The notes: a model not told the origin generated them from the sequence alone. Shown: positions 16,155 to 26,034, counted from the stretch's first letter. The stretch: DNA of 64,000 nt from Rhizobiales bacterium 62-17 (GCA_001898965.1 MKVW01000004.1:537307-601306), one strand, 5' to 3'. Made by a program: numbers and translations.

Positions 16155-17705
16155 ATGCAGGATGCCAAACGCGCACGCGGCGCCACCCCCCTGACCCAAA
16201 AGCCCTCCCAGGAAGAACTATCCCGCCTCACGCGCGCCCTGCGCGACGCCACCCTCGTCGGCCTCGTCACCGCCGGCCTCTGCTTCCCCATGATCGCTTT
16301 GCGCGCCGAAGCGGACATGACCAATCATCTGGTGCTGCTGCAGCGCTGGGAATGGCTCATCGGCGCGGCGATCGCCATGTTCGCCTTCCGCTTCGCGGCG
16401 TCGATGCTGAACACAGGGCTTGGACGCACGCTCGCGGTGATCGGCATCGCTCTGCTCTTGTTCGTCGCCGGCCATGGCTATTTCACGGCCTTTCCGTCAA
16501 CGACCACCACTGTCTTCTGCCTGATCGCCGGCGTCGTTGCGCTGATCGCGGCCGTCGCGATCGATCGGGTCGATTTCGATGGCGCGGGCGAGCGCGTCTC
16601 GATCAAGCCGCCGCAAGGCACCGGCACCGTCATTGCGATTTTCGCCCTGGCGGCCGCCCTCGCCTTCCCGCTGGTGATGAACAACTGGCTCGGGCCGCAA
16701 GGCTCGCTCAAGTGGATCAACAATTACGGCATCCAGATCCTGATCTTCGTCATGCTTGGCTGGGGGCTCAACATCGTCGTCGGCCTCGCCGGCCTGCTCG
16801 ATCTAGGTTACGTCGCCTTCTACGCGGTCGGCTGCTACGCTTATGCGCTGCTCGCCACCAAGTTCGGCCTGTCGTTTTGGATCTGCCTGCCGCTCGCCGG
16901 CATTCTCGCCGCCTTCTGGGGCATCCTGCTCGGCTTCCCGGTGCTGCGCCTGCGCGGCGACTATCTCGCCATCGTCACATTGGCCTTCGGCGAGATCATC
17001 AATATCGTGCTCACCAACTGGGTCGATCTCACCAATGGCGAGGCCGGCATTTCGTCGATCCCACGCGTCACCTTCTTCGGTATTCCTTTCACGGCCGGCG
17101 ACGACGGTTTTGCTGCGCGCTTCGGCCTGGAATTCTCGCCGATCCATCGCACGATCTTCTTGTTCTATCTGATCCTGATTCTGGCGCTGATCACCAATTA
17201 CATCACCTTGCGCCTGCGCCGCCTGCCTGTGGGACGTGCCTGGGAAGCCTTGCGCGAGGACGAGATCGCCTGCCGCTCGCTGGGCATCAACACCACCAAC
17301 GTCAAGCTCACCGCCTTCGCGCTGGGCGCCATGTTCGGCGGTTTCGCCGGCGCGTTCTTTGCCGTACGACAGGGCTTCGTCAATCCGAACTCGTTCACCT
17401 TCATCGAATCCGCCAGCATTCTCGCCATCGTCGTTCTCGGCGGCATGGGCTCGCAGATCGGCGTGGCGCTAGCTGCGGCCGTCATGGTTGGCGGCACGGA
17501 AGCGCTGCGCGAGCTCGACTTCCTGAAAACCCTGTTCGGCGGCCAGTTCGATCCCAACCAATATCGCATGTTGATTTTCGGCTTCGCCATGGTCCTGATG
17601 ATGATCTGGAAACCGCGAGGTTTGATCTCGACGCGAACGCCCTCGATTTTCCTGAAACAGCGCAAAGCCATCGCCGGCGATTTGGTGAAGGAAGGTCACG
17701 GCTGA
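16155..17705 (+). CDS. livM: Branched-chain amino acid-type ABC transporter permease LivM
   Basis: 516 aa. The C-terminal two thirds is a LivM domain (GWGLNIVVGLAGLLDLGYVA, FPVLRLRGDYLAIVTLAFGE, ALREDEIACRSLGIN and FVNPNSFTFIESASILAIVV). The N-terminal ~180 residues form additional membrane helices, a longer variant common in proteobacteria. It starts 4 bp after livH and ends in a TGATG overlap with livG. Second membrane channel subunit of the importer. Confidence 0.92.
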   Translation: MQDAKRARGATPLTQKPSQEELSRLTRALRDATLVGLVTAGLCFPMIALRAEADMTNHLVLLQRWEWLIGAAIAMFAFRFAASMLNTGLGRTLAVIGIALLLFVAGHGYFTAFPSTTTTVFCLIAGVVALIAAVAIDRVDFDGAGERVSIKPPQGTGTVIAIFALAAALAFPLVMNNWLGPQGSLKWINNYGIQILIFVMLGWGLNIVVGLAGLLDLGYVAFYAVGCYAYALLATKFGLSFWICLPLAGILAAFWGILLGFPVLRLRGDYLAIVTLAFGEIINIVLTNWVDLTNGEAGISSIPRVTFFGIPFTAGDDGFAARFGLEFSPIHRTIFLFYLILILALITNYITLRLRRLPVGRAWEALREDEIACRSLGINTTNVKLTAFALGAMFGGFAGAFFAVRQGFVNPNSFTFIESASILAIVVLGGMGSQIGVALAAAVMVGGTEALRELDFLKTLFGGQFDPNQYRMLIFGFAMVLMMIWKPRGLISTRTPSIFLKQRKAIAGDLVKEGHG

Positions 17706-18601
17706 TGCGCTGGTTGAGCGACCCCGTCCTCACCGTTGACGGTCTCAGCATGCAATTCGGCGGCATTCGCGCCGTCAGCAATCTGTCTTTCGCCGCCGCT
17801 CGCGGCGACATCACCGCCATCATCGGCCCCAATGGTGCCGGCAAGACCACGGTGTTCAACTGCATCACCGGCTTCTACAAGCCGACCTCCGGCCGCCTCG
17901 CCTTCACCCGCGAGGGACAGACGGCGCGCGCCGACATCGAGGCGCTGACGCGCTCACCGCGCCGCCATCGCCGTATGCCAAGCGGCGACATCTATCTGTT
18001 GGAACGCATGCCCGGTCACGACATCGCCAAGAAGGCGAAAGTGGCGCGCACCTTCCAGAACATCCGCCTGTTCGCCGGCATGACCGTGCTCGAAAACCTC
18101 ATCGTCGCGCAGCACAACACGCTGATGCGCGCCTCCGGCTTCTCGGTCGCGGGCCTCATCGCGCCGATGTTCTATCGCCCGCGCGAACGCGAGGCGGTCG
18201 ACCGCGCCACCTATTGGCTCGAGCGCATCAATCTCATCGATCGCGCCGACGATCCGGCTGGCGACCTGCCCTATGGCGACCAGCGCCGGCTCGAAATCGC
18301 CCGTGCCATGTGCATCGAGCCGGTCCTGCTCTGTCTCGACGAACCGGCCGCCGGCCTCAATCCGCGCGAATCCGCCGAACTGAATCGCCTGCTGCGCGGC
18401 ATCCGTGACGAACACAACGTGTCGATCCTCATCATCGAGCACGACATGAGCGTCATCATGAACATTTCCGACCATCTGGTCGTGCTCGACCATGGCGTGA
18501 AGATTTCCGATGGTGCGCCAGCCGACGTGCGCGAAGACCCCAAGGTGATCGCCGCCTATCTCGGCACCGCCGACGAAGACGAGCATGGAGGCCCGGTATG
18601 A
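17705..18601 (+). CDS. livG: Branched-chain amino acid-type ABC transporter ATPase LivG
   Basis: 298 aa ABC ATPase: Walker A GPNGAGKTT (43-51), Q-loop TFQNIRLF, Walker B VLLCLDEPAAGLNP and H-loop IEHDMS. The signature region reads LPYGDQRRLEIARA, as in LivG. An insertion before the Q-loop (IEALTRSPRRHRRMPSGDIY and following) is somewhat longer than in E. coli. Start is the ATG overlapping the livM stop; the stop overlaps livF by ATGA. Confidence 0.92.
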   Translation: MRWLSDPVLTVDGLSMQFGGIRAVSNLSFAAARGDITAIIGPNGAGKTTVFNCITGFYKPTSGRLAFTREGQTARADIEALTRSPRRHRRMPSGDIYLLERMPGHDIAKKAKVARTFQNIRLFAGMTVLENLIVAQHNTLMRASGFSVAGLIAPMFYRPREREAVDRATYWLERINLIDRADDPAGDLPYGDQRRLEIARAMCIEPVLLCLDEPAAGLNPRESAELNRLLRGIRDEHNVSILIIEHDMSVIMNISDHLVVLDHGVKISDGAPADVREDPKVIAAYLGTADEDEHGGPV

Positions 18602-19317
18602 CGGCCCTGCTCGAACTCACTGGCATCGAATCCGGCTACGGCAAGATCATCGCGCTGAAAGGCGTCGACATGCGTGTCGATCAAGGCGAGATCGTCACGC
18701 TGATTGGCGCCAACGGCGCCGGCAAATCGACCTTGATGATGACGATCTTCGGTTCGCCGCGCGCGCGCCGTGGCCGCATCGTCTATGACGGCCGCGACAT
18801 CACTCAATTGCCGACCCATGACGTGGCCCGCCTCGGCATCGCGCAATCGCCGGAAGGTCGGCGCATCTTCCCGCGCATGAGCGTCGAGGAAAATCTGCTC
18901 ATGGGCGCCGCCTTGGGCGATCCCGCCAAACGCGCCGACGATCTCGAACGAATGTTCGCCATCTTTCCGCGCCTCAAGGAGCGCCTGCACCAGCGCGGCG
19001 GCACCTTGTCGGGCGGCGAACAGCAGATGCTCGCCATCGCCCGCGCCCTGATGACCCGGCCGCGCCTGCTGCTGCTCGACGAACCTTCCCTGGGCCTCGC
19101 GCCTCTGGTCGTGAAGCAGATTTTCGACGTCATCCGCGACCTCAACCGCCGCGACGGCCTGACCGTCTTCCTGGTCGAGCAGAACGCCTTTCACGCCCTG
19201 CGCCTGGCCCATCGCGCCTATGTCATGGTCAACGGCAATATCACCATGAGCGGCACCGGCGCCGACCTGTTGTCCCGGCCGGAAATCCGCGCCGCCTATC
19301 TCGAGGGAGGCCATTGA
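18598..19317 (+). CDS. livF: Branched-chain amino acid-type ABC transporter ATPase LivF
   Basis: 239 aa: Walker A GANGAGKST, LivF-specific GIAQSPEGRRIFPRMSVEEN, signature LSGGEQQMLAIARAL, Walker B LLLLDEPSLGLAP. Pairs with LivG to drive import. ATGA overlap with livG and TGATG overlap with the next gene. Confidence 0.93.
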   Translation: MTALLELTGIESGYGKIIALKGVDMRVDQGEIVTLIGANGAGKSTLMMTIFGSPRARRGRIVYDGRDITQLPTHDVARLGIAQSPEGRRIFPRMSVEENLLMGAALGDPAKRADDLERMFAIFPRLKERLHQRGGTLSGGEQQMLAIARALMTRPRLLLLDEPSLGLAPLVVKQIFDVIRDLNRRDGLTVFLVEQNAFHALRLAHRAYVMVNGNITMSGTGADLLSRPEIRAAYLEGGH

Positions 19318-19703
19318 TGGAAGGGCTTCTCTACGCACCCTCGCCCTATGAGCCCTGGTCGTTTCTCGCTGTGACGGTGGTCATGGGCGGAGCGGCGGCC
19401 TGGGCGGCCGGCCGCATCCTGGCCTGGACCTGGCGCCCGCTCTGGCAGGTCTTGCCCTATGCCGTCTTGCTGGCCGGCGTGGTCGCCTTCCTGCATTATG
19501 TGCTGTTTCACGAAAACACCGTGCCGCTCGACCAGGTGATCGCCGCGATCGGTGCGCAAGACGGGGCGGCGCTGGCCGGCGCCCTGCGCTATTACGCGGT
19601 GATCCTGCTCGTCATCATTCTGTTCGCTGTCGCCGGCTACATCGTGACGCGCGCGCGACAGATGCGCCGGCAGTACGGATTCCAGACCGACCCGTCGAAA
19701 TGA
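19317..19703 (+). CDS. Small membrane protein of Liv-type importer operons (probable DUF6867)
   Basis: 128 aa with three hydrophobic helices (about 16-38, 45-63 and 88-110) and a polar C-terminus ending RARQMRRQYGFQTDPSK. The ATG at 19317 overlaps the livF stop (TGATG), arguing for coupled translation and function with the transporter. The name DUF6867 is from memory of a family placed between livF and livK in Rhizobiales. Role unknown; possibly an accessory membrane subunit. Confidence 0.7.
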   Translation: MEGLLYAPSPYEPWSFLAVTVVMGGAAAWAAGRILAWTWRPLWQVLPYAVLLAGVVAFLHYVLFHENTVPLDQVIAAIGAQDGAALAGALRYYAVILLVIILFAVAGYIVTRARQMRRQYGFQTDPSK

Positions 19704-19812
19704 CGCCTGCCATATCCGAAGGTTTACTGATGACTTCATGCGCAATTCAGGGAAGTATTCACGCCGATGGCGTCGGGCGCAGACGACCACGGAACCGTCC
19801 GGAGGGACTTAA

Positions 19813-20943
19813 ATGAAAAGAACATGGTTGGGACTCCTTGCCGCCGTCGCCACGACCCTGGCGGCCGTCGGCCCGGGACAGGCGCAGATCAAACTCGGCC
19901 TCGGCGGACCCATCACCGGCGGCAGCGCCGTCTTCGGCTCGCAGATGAAGAACGGTGCCGAACAGGCGGTTGAGGACATCAACGCCGCCGGCGGCATCCT
20001 CGGCCAGAAGGTTCAGCTGTTCCTCGGCGACGACGTTTCGCGGCCGGAACAGGGCGTGTCCGTCGCCAATAAATTCGCTGGCGATGGCGTCAAATTCGTC
20101 GTCGGCCATTTCAATTCCGGCGTCTCGATCCCCGCCTCCGACGTCTATCAGGAAAACGGCATCCTGCAGATCACGCCGGCCTCCACCAATCCGGTCCTGA
20201 CCGAGCGCAAGCTGACGAACGTCTTCCGCACCTGCGGCCGCGACGACCAGCAAGGCGCCGTCGGCGGCAAATACATTGCCCAGAATTTCAAGGGCAAAAA
20301 GGTCGCCGTCATCCACGACAAGACGCCCTATGGCAAAGGTCTCGCCGACGAGATCAAGAAGAACATGAACAGCGCCGGCGTCACCGAAGTTCTCTATGAA
20401 GGCGTCAACGTCGGCGAAAAGGATTTCTCCGCGCTCGTGTCGAAGCTGCGTCAGCAGGGCATCGACCTGGTGGTGTGGGGCGGCCTCTATCCGGAAGGCG
20501 GCCTCCTGGTGCGCCAGATGCGCGACCAGGGCGTCAATGCCGTTCTGCTCGGCGGCGACGGCATCGCTTCGGCCGAATTCGGCGCCGTCGGCGGTCCTGG
20601 CGTCGAGGGCACCTTGATGACCTACGGCCCGGACCCGACCAAGCGCCCCAATGCGGCGGCCATCGTCAAGAAGCTCATCGACAAGAAGATCAATCCGGAA
20701 TCCTATACGCTCTACACCTATGCGGCGGTGCAGATCCTGCAGCAGGCAATGGAAGCGACCAAGACGACCGACCCGAAGAAGGTCGCCGAATACATGCATT
20801 CCGGCAAACCCTTCGACACGGTGATCGGCACCATTTCCTATGATGCCAAGGGCGACCGCACCGATTCCGACTACGTCATGTACATCTGGAAGAAGGCGGC
20901 CGACGGCAAGCTGATCTTCGAAGAGATGCAGAGCGCGCCGTAA
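19813..20943 (+). CDS. livK: Branched-chain amino acid-type ABC transporter periplasmic binding protein LivK
   Basis: 376 aa type I periplasmic binding protein: signal peptide ending GPGQAQ, then IKLGLGGPITGGSAVFG, DINAAGGILGQKVQLFLGDD and HFNSGVSIPASDVYQENGI, the hinge and binding loops of the Leu/Ile/Val family. GGAGG lies just upstream of the ATG. Last gene of the pcaDC-livHMGF-livK unit, closed by a strong terminator. Confidence 0.93.
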   Translation: MKRTWLGLLAAVATTLAAVGPGQAQIKLGLGGPITGGSAVFGSQMKNGAEQAVEDINAAGGILGQKVQLFLGDDVSRPEQGVSVANKFAGDGVKFVVGHFNSGVSIPASDVYQENGILQITPASTNPVLTERKLTNVFRTCGRDDQQGAVGGKYIAQNFKGKKVAVIHDKTPYGKGLADEIKKNMNSAGVTEVLYEGVNVGEKDFSALVSKLRQQGIDLVVWGGLYPEGGLLVRQMRDQGVNAVLLGGDGIASAEFGAVGGPGVEGTLMTYGPDPTKRPNAAAIVKKLIDKKINPESYTLYTYAAVQILQQAMEATKTTDPKKVAEYMHSGKPFDTVIGTISYDAKGDRTDSDYVMYIWKKAADGKLIFEEMQSAP

Positions 20944-20964
20944 GGCAGGCCATATCCAGACAAC

Positions 20965-20992
20965 AAAGGCCGGGCTTGCGCCCGGCCTTTTC
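20965..20992 (+). terminator. Rho-independent terminator after livK
   Basis: Perfect stem AAAGGCCGGGC/GCCCGGCCTTT with a short TTGC loop followed by TTCG. Both strands have A/T flanks, so it probably also serves the convergent receptor gene ending at 21011. Confidence 0.9.
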
Positions 20993-21010
20993 GTTTGAGA
21001 ACGCCTCGCT

Positions 21011-23425
21011 TCAGAATTTCGCCGACAGCATGAGTTGCGCCGAGCGGCCTGGTGCGATGAAGACGAAGGGCGCGGCGCTCTGATAGAGGGCGTCATAGTA
21101 GCGCGTGTTGAAGATGTTGTTCACGAACAGCTTCACCGTCAGATTATCGTTGATCTTGCCTTCCAGGAACGTGTCGAAGCGCCAATGGGAGGGGATCGAC
21201 GTGCCGGCATTGGCCGCCAACAGCGTGCCGCCATAGATGCGCGACATATAGGTCGCCTGGCCGCCGACCTCGAGCCAGTTCGTCACCTGATATTTGCTCA
21301 ACAGGTTGAACGACTGATGCGCGATATTGGCCAGTTTGAGGCCGACATTGGTGGGCACCGCCGATTGATCGACGCGGGATTCCATCAAGGTCATGCCGCC
21401 GAACACGCTCCACTCCGGCGTGATCTTGCCGCCAAGCCCAAAGTCGACGCCCTGCACGTGATAGGAGGAACCTTGCACGATGACGCCACGCACGCCATTG
21501 AGCGTGATCGATTCCAGCGCATTGTCGACGCGGGTATGAAAGAGCGCCGCCGTCAGCAAAAGATGGCGATCGAACAATTCCCATTTGGTGCCGATTTCAA
21601 ACGCCTTGTTGCGTTGGGGCGAAAACACCTGATTGACCGGCGCGATCGGATTGAAGCCGCCATAACTGAGCGAGGAACCATCGAGACCCGCGCCCACTGG
21701 ATTGGCCGACGTGGCATAGGCGGCATAGATGCTCGCATAAGGCAGCGGTTTGATCGTGATGCCGGCATTGTAGTTGACAAGGCCAGACGTGGTCGAAACC
21801 GTCTTGCCCGCCTGCCATGAGCTGATGTTGTAATTGTCGTATCGCAGGCCGCCGTTGAGAATAACCAGATCCTGATAATTGACGCTCTCGATCAGATAGG
21901 CGCTTTTGGTATTGACCGTCGTGACGATCGGATTGCCGGCGAGAACCGGTGAGCCGGAGAATGGCAATTCGTTCGGCGGATTGAAGATGGACGCGTTCAT
22001 CACCGAACCTGTCCCGTTGAACCCGCCCGGCAGGGCTTCCGACGTCAGCCCCTTATAAGTATCGAAGCTCATGCGTTCGCGCGAGAACTCGGTGCCAATG
22101 GACGTGGTGCTCTTAACTGGCCCGAGATCGTATTTGAACGTCGCATCGGTTTGATCCGCCAGCACGGTCGTCACCTGATAGCGGCTCTGCGGATTGCCGG
22201 TATAGGTCAGCGTCGCCAGATTGGGAGCTTCTGGAATGGTGCCGAGATAATTGAGCAACGACCATTCGTAGCGGAACTTGTTGCTGATCGTCAGATGATC
22301 GTTGAGCGCATATTCGGTGTTCTGCGTGAGGATGTCCTGCTTGGCTTTCTGGAAGTCGCGATTGACGAAGCCATAATAGGTGTTGCGCGGCACCCCGGTT
22401 TCCGTGAAGGGCGCGCCAGCGGCCGTGTTATAGGGCACGCCGAAATCCGGCAGCATGTTGAGATAGACATGCGTGTAATTGGCGGTGACCTTCAACTGAT
22501 CGTTCGGCTTGAAAGCCACGGCCAGCAACCCGCCCCAGCGATCGTCGAACACGAAGTCGCGGCCTGCCACATTGGCCTGCTGGCCCATGCCCGCCGCGCG
22601 GATCGACAGTGCCGGCGAGATGACCTGATTGACGTCGAAGGTGAAACGCCGGGTCGAGTCCGTGCCGACGGTCGCGTCCGCCTTGTAGAAGTTCTTATCC
22701 TGCGCCTGTTTGGTGACAATATTGACCGCGCCGCCGGTGGTGCCACGGCCAGCGAAGGACGATGACGGGCCGCGCAGGATCTCCACCTGTTCGGTGAAGA
22801 AGTTTTCGCGAATGCTGACGGAGGGATCGCGCACGCCATCGACGAAAACGTCGTTGCGTGCATCGAAGCCACGGATGAAGAAGCGATCGCCGAACGCATT
22901 GCCGCCTTCCCCTGTCCCCAGCGTCAGACCGGCGGTGGTGCGCGCCAATTCGCGAAACGACGTGGCGTTCTTGTCGTCGATCACCTCGCGGGTGAGAACG
23001 GTCACGCTTTTGGGCGTATTGAGAATCGGCTCGGCGAATTTGGCGGACGAAGCCAAGCGATCGCCTTTATAGGGCGCGGCCGCATCGGCATAGGGATCGC
23101 TGCCGGGCTGACGCACCCCGATCTGCGGGCCTGCGGGAACTGGCGACGAGGCCGGCTGTATCGGTGCCGGTTGAGCGCGTGGCGCGCGCCTCCGCAGCGC
23201 GACCCGCGCCCGCGTATGGGCAACACTCTGGCGAGGCGGCGCGCTACGATGATGCACCACGGGCGCATCGACCGTGACCGAAGGCAGAGGCGCGCTTGGC
23301 TGCGCGGAACTCTGCGCATCGGCGCTGCCGACGGACCCAGCCGTTACGAGAAAGGCGGCGGCTGTCGCGAAGACACCGCGTGAATCGATATCGCGCAGCG
23401 AATGTGGCGCCTTCTCAACAGTCAT
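21011..23425 (-). CDS. TonB-dependent siderophore receptor (catecholate type, Fiu-like)
   Basis: 804 aa outer-membrane receptor. A long, proline-rich N-terminal stretch after the signal region contains a TonB-box-like LPSVTVDAP, then a plug domain (PKSVTVLTREVIDD, RFFIRGFDARNDVFVDGVRD, EILRGPSSSFAGRGTTGGAV) and a 22-strand barrel ending in aromatic F (SAQLMLSAKF). It imports a ferric siderophore, using TonB-ExbBD energy. Transcribed alone; control by iron is expected, see the candidate site upstream. Confidence 0.92.
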   Translation of the reverse strand: MTVEKAPHSLRDIDSRGVFATAAAFLVTAGSVGSADAQSSAQPSAPLPSVTVDAPVVHHRSAPPRQSVAHTRARVALRRRAPRAQPAPIQPASSPVPAGPQIGVRQPGSDPYADAAAPYKGDRLASSAKFAEPILNTPKSVTVLTREVIDDKNATSFRELARTTAGLTLGTGEGGNAFGDRFFIRGFDARNDVFVDGVRDPSVSIRENFFTEQVEILRGPSSSFAGRGTTGGAVNIVTKQAQDKNFYKADATVGTDSTRRFTFDVNQVISPALSIRAAGMGQQANVAGRDFVFDDRWGGLLAVAFKPNDQLKVTANYTHVYLNMLPDFGVPYNTAAGAPFTETGVPRNTYYGFVNRDFQKAKQDILTQNTEYALNDHLTISNKFRYEWSLLNYLGTIPEAPNLATLTYTGNPQSRYQVTTVLADQTDATFKYDLGPVKSTTSIGTEFSRERMSFDTYKGLTSEALPGGFNGTGSVMNASIFNPPNELPFSGSPVLAGNPIVTTVNTKSAYLIESVNYQDLVILNGGLRYDNYNISSWQAGKTVSTTSGLVNYNAGITIKPLPYASIYAAYATSANPVGAGLDGSSLSYGGFNPIAPVNQVFSPQRNKAFEIGTKWELFDRHLLLTAALFHTRVDNALESITLNGVRGVIVQGSSYHVQGVDFGLGGKITPEWSVFGGMTLMESRVDQSAVPTNVGLKLANIAHQSFNLLSKYQVTNWLEVGGQATYMSRIYGGTLLAANAGTSIPSHWRFDTFLEGKINDNLTVKLFVNNIFNTRYYDALYQSAAPFVFIAPGRSAQLMLSAKF

Positions 23426-23715
23426 CAGCCCGCCCCTGTAATAATACGGATGTATATAGACAGGGCGGTCATCGCAGAGGACGGGGCGTCCGTCAAAGCC
23501 TCTGTTTTAGAACGATTATTATCAGCGCACCGGAAGCATGCGCTGGGATGACACCGACACCTCAAGTTTAGATTTGGTCCAAATTAAATAAGGGGAAAAA
23601 GCAAAGTCATTCCCGTCCATTGTCCACTTAGTCCATCGAGGCATGGCGAGGAGAGATTTGCCACGGCGATCGGCAGCATCGATCGCAATCACGATTTTGT
23701 TAGACGTCTAACCGG
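23426..23715. other. Leader/promoter region of the siderophore receptor gene
   Basis: 290 bp without a supported gene. It contains A+T-rich segments at 23441-23460 and 23570-23600 and several short T/A-rich inverted motifs compatible with iron-responsive control, but no clean Fur box palindrome. Confidence 0.4.
23506..23522. promoter_or_regulatory. Weak Irr-box-like (ICE) motif upstream of the siderophore receptor
   Basis: TTTAGAACGATTATTAT: the left half TTTAGAA matches the rhizobial iron control element (TTTAGAA-N3-TTCTAAA) exactly, the right half only at 4 of 7 positions. About 80 bp upstream of the receptor start. Confidence 0.25.
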
Positions 23716-23958
23716 TCAGACGTCTGGGCTTGGAGCCTTCATCAGCGAGAACAGTTCATCCACTGAAAGCTGCGCGGCAGCCCTGACCCGCTCGGCCGAT
23801 TCCGTGCCGCTGATATCGATGCCGTCAATGACCGCTTTGATCTCGTCGCGAAAGCCGGTGAGGAAACGCAGCGGATCGGGCGAAGAATTGGCGACATGTG
23901 CGACCAGCCCGGTGATGAGAATCTGGCAGGCCAGCATGCGGCCGTTCAATTCTTCCAT
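23716..23958 (-). CDS. Hypothetical 80-aa protein downstream of ccdA
   Basis: Predominantly helical 80-residue protein (MEELNGRMLACQILITGLVA then HVANSSPDPLRFLTGFRDEI). AGGAG precedes the ATG by 6 nt. It starts 29 bp after the ccdA stop on the same strand, so is probably cotranscribed. No family is recognised. Confidence 0.65.
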   Translation of the reverse strand: MEELNGRMLACQILITGLVAHVANSSPDPLRFLTGFRDEIKAVIDGIDISGTESAERVRAAAQLSVDELFSLMKAPSPDV

Positions 23959-23987
23959 GCGTCTCTCCTGCAGGATATCTCTGTCGA

Positions 23988-24716
23988 TCAGCCGAGCGTC
24001 GCCAGCCCTGGAAAAACGTCAAGCAGCCAGAACGACACCGCCTGCATGCTACCGGTGAGGAAAGCGACGCCGGTGACGATCAGCAAGACACCGACCACTT
24101 TCTCCACCGTACCGAGATGGCGTTTGAACCGGCCGAGAAATTCCATGAACGGCTCGATGGCGAAAGCCGCGATGAGAAACGGAATGCCAAGACCCGCCGA
24201 ATAGACGGCCAGCAACAAAGCCCCACGTCCGGCGGTGCCTTCACTGCCGGCGATCGTCAGAATCGCTGCCAGGATCGGCCCGATACAGGGCGTCCAGCCG
24301 AAGGCGAAGGCGAGGCCCATGACGTAAGCGCCCCACAGACCGACAGGCTTGCGCACATCGAGCCGCGCCTCGCGATAAAGCAACGCCAGCCGCCACACGC
24401 CAAGAAAATGCAGACCCATGGCAATGATGGCGACACCAGCCAGCGCCGACAGCAGACCGAAATATTGCCGGATGAGCTGGCCGAACAAGGAAGCGGTGGC
24501 ACCGAGGCCGACGAAGACGGTCGAGAAGCCGAGCACGAACAGGACCGCCGCCAGCAGCACGTCGCGGCGCGCCCGGGTGGCCCGTTCGCTCGACAGTTCC
24601 TCCACCGTCGTTCCGGCAATGAAGGTCAGGTAAGGCGGCACCAGCGGCAAGACGCAGGGGCTCAGAAAAGACAGCAAGCCGGCAATCAAGGCGGCAGGCA
24701 GCGAAATATCCGACAT
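23988..24716 (-). CDS. ccdA: Cytochrome c biogenesis protein CcdA
   Basis: 242 aa with six hydrophobic spans and the two redox cysteines in their usual settings: Cys21 in LSPCVLPLVPPYL and Cys144 in GWTPCIGPIL. CcdA passes reducing equivalents from cytosolic thioredoxin to periplasmic thioredoxin-like proteins for haem attachment. The start at 24716 is preferred to 24752 because the family begins with this short segment before TM1. Confidence 0.92.
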   Translation of the reverse strand: MSDISLPAALIAGLLSFLSPCVLPLVPPYLTFIAGTTVEELSSERATRARRDVLLAAVLFVLGFSTVFVGLGATASLFGQLIRQYFGLLSALAGVAIIAMGLHFLGVWRLALLYREARLDVRKPVGLWGAYVMGLAFAFGWTPCIGPILAAILTIAGSEGTAGRGALLLAVYSAGLGIPFLIAAFAIEPFMEFLGRFKRHLGTVEKVVGVLLIVTGVAFLTGSMQAVSFWLLDVFPGLATLG

Positions 24717-24888
24717 CTCACATCCGATCGCGCCAACCGGGCGCACCTGCAAGCCGAGGCGCAGGCGCCACGAACATGCTAGACCAGCCCTACTGCTTAA
24801 AACCTAGGCGCTGCCCATGCAAAGCGGCGGAACGCCGCCTCGCCAAGAGGTGATGCGGACGTGAAGATGACGTGATGGAGCGTGACCC

Positions 24889-25911
24889 GTGCTGAACCTG
24901 ATCACCGACGTCCCTGGCCTGAAAGTCGGCAATGCCCACGACGAAACCGTGCTGTCGGGGGTCACGGCGGTGATTTTCGACGAACCGGCCATTGCCTCCC
25001 TCGCTATTCATGGCGGCGCGCCGGGCGTGCGGGACACCGCTTTGCTCGACCCCGAAATGACCGTCGAACGGGTCGATGCCCTAGTGCTCTCAGGCGGCTC
25101 GGCCTTCGGCCTCGACGCGCCTGGCGGCGTCCAAGCGGCGCTGCGAGCGGCGGGACGCGGCTTCCCCGTCGGCTCCGTAAAAATACCTATCGTGCCCGGC
25201 GCCATCCTGTTCGATCTCCTTAATGGCGGCGACAAGAACTGGCCGCGCATGTCGCCCTACTGGGAGCTTGGTTATGCCGCGGCCGAGGCTGTCGCCACGG
25301 ATTTCGCCATCGGCTCGGCCGGCGCTGGCTTTGGCGCCACCACCGCCAATCTGCGCGGCGGCCTGGGTTCGGCCTCAAGCCGCACCGCCGGCGGCTTCAC
25401 CGTCGGCGCTCTGGTCGCCGCCAATGCGATCGGCAGCGCCACCATCGGCACCGGACCGCATTTCTGGGCAGCACCTTACGAGCAAAACAGTGAGTTCGGC
25501 GGGCTCGGTTGGCCGGCGCAGATCGAAGCCGCCGATCTCGATCTGGTCATCAAGGGCGCAGCGGCCCCGAAACCCGAGAACACCACCATCGCCATCGTCG
25601 CTACCGACGCGGAACTGACGAAGGGCGGCGCCCGCCGTCTCGCCGTGATGGCGCATGACGGCATGGGTCGCGCTCTACGGCCATCGCACGCCGCCATGGA
25701 TGGCGATCTCATCTTCACCGCCGCGACCGGTAAAGCTCGTAAAACGCCAGATGCGCGCGATCATATTGAAATCGGCCAAGCCGCTGCCGATTGTCTGGCG
25801 CGCGCCATCGCGCGCGCTGTTTTCGCGGCAGCACCAGCACTGAAAGTTCCCGATGCGAAAAAGGCGTGGCGGGAACTCTTTTTTAACCGTGGTGTTTCAG
25901 ACAGACAGTGA
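24889..25911 (+). CDS. P1 family (S58) aminopeptidase, DmpA/BapA-like
   Basis: 340 aa Ntn-hydrolase-like peptidase with LSGGSAFGLDAPGGV, GAGFGATTANLRGGLGSAS and the segment PENTTIAIVATDAEL. By alignment with DmpA/BapA (N-S-I-I-V-V-V-A-T-D-A), autocleavage is expected between Asn231 and Thr232, leaving Thr as the nucleophile. It would remove N-terminal amino acids or beta-amino acids from peptides and amides. GTG start at 24889 with GGAG 8 nt upstream. Confidence 0.88.
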   Translation: MLNLITDVPGLKVGNAHDETVLSGVTAVIFDEPAIASLAIHGGAPGVRDTALLDPEMTVERVDALVLSGGSAFGLDAPGGVQAALRAAGRGFPVGSVKIPIVPGAILFDLLNGGDKNWPRMSPYWELGYAAAEAVATDFAIGSAGAGFGATTANLRGGLGSASSRTAGGFTVGALVAANAIGSATIGTGPHFWAAPYEQNSEFGGLGWPAQIEAADLDLVIKGAAAPKPENTTIAIVATDAELTKGGARRLAVMAHDGMGRALRPSHAAMDGDLIFTAATGKARKTPDARDHIEIGQAAADCLARAIARAVFAAAPALKVPDAKKAWRELFFNRGVSDRQ

Positions 25912-26034
25912 CAATTCCATTGATTGCTGCTGGCGCGCCTCTTGCTTCACATGTCCGTGACAAGGCATTCACGCCATGGTTGCGCCGCAATATCGGGTGT
26001 AAAACGTGCAGATGTCGGGTCTGGGAGCTTATCT

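Noticed and set aside
16352-17704. Long in-frame N-terminal extension of livG
   Set aside because: It overlaps livM entirely in another frame and is Arg-rich; livG starts at the TGATG junction at 17705.
19759-21096. 445-codon minus-strand frame opposite livK
   Set aside because: Shadow of livK, and it runs through the livK terminator.
23570-23600. Possible Fur box upstream of the siderophore receptor
   Set aside because: A+T-rich but with no convincing inverted hexamer array; only the weak Irr-like motif was kept.
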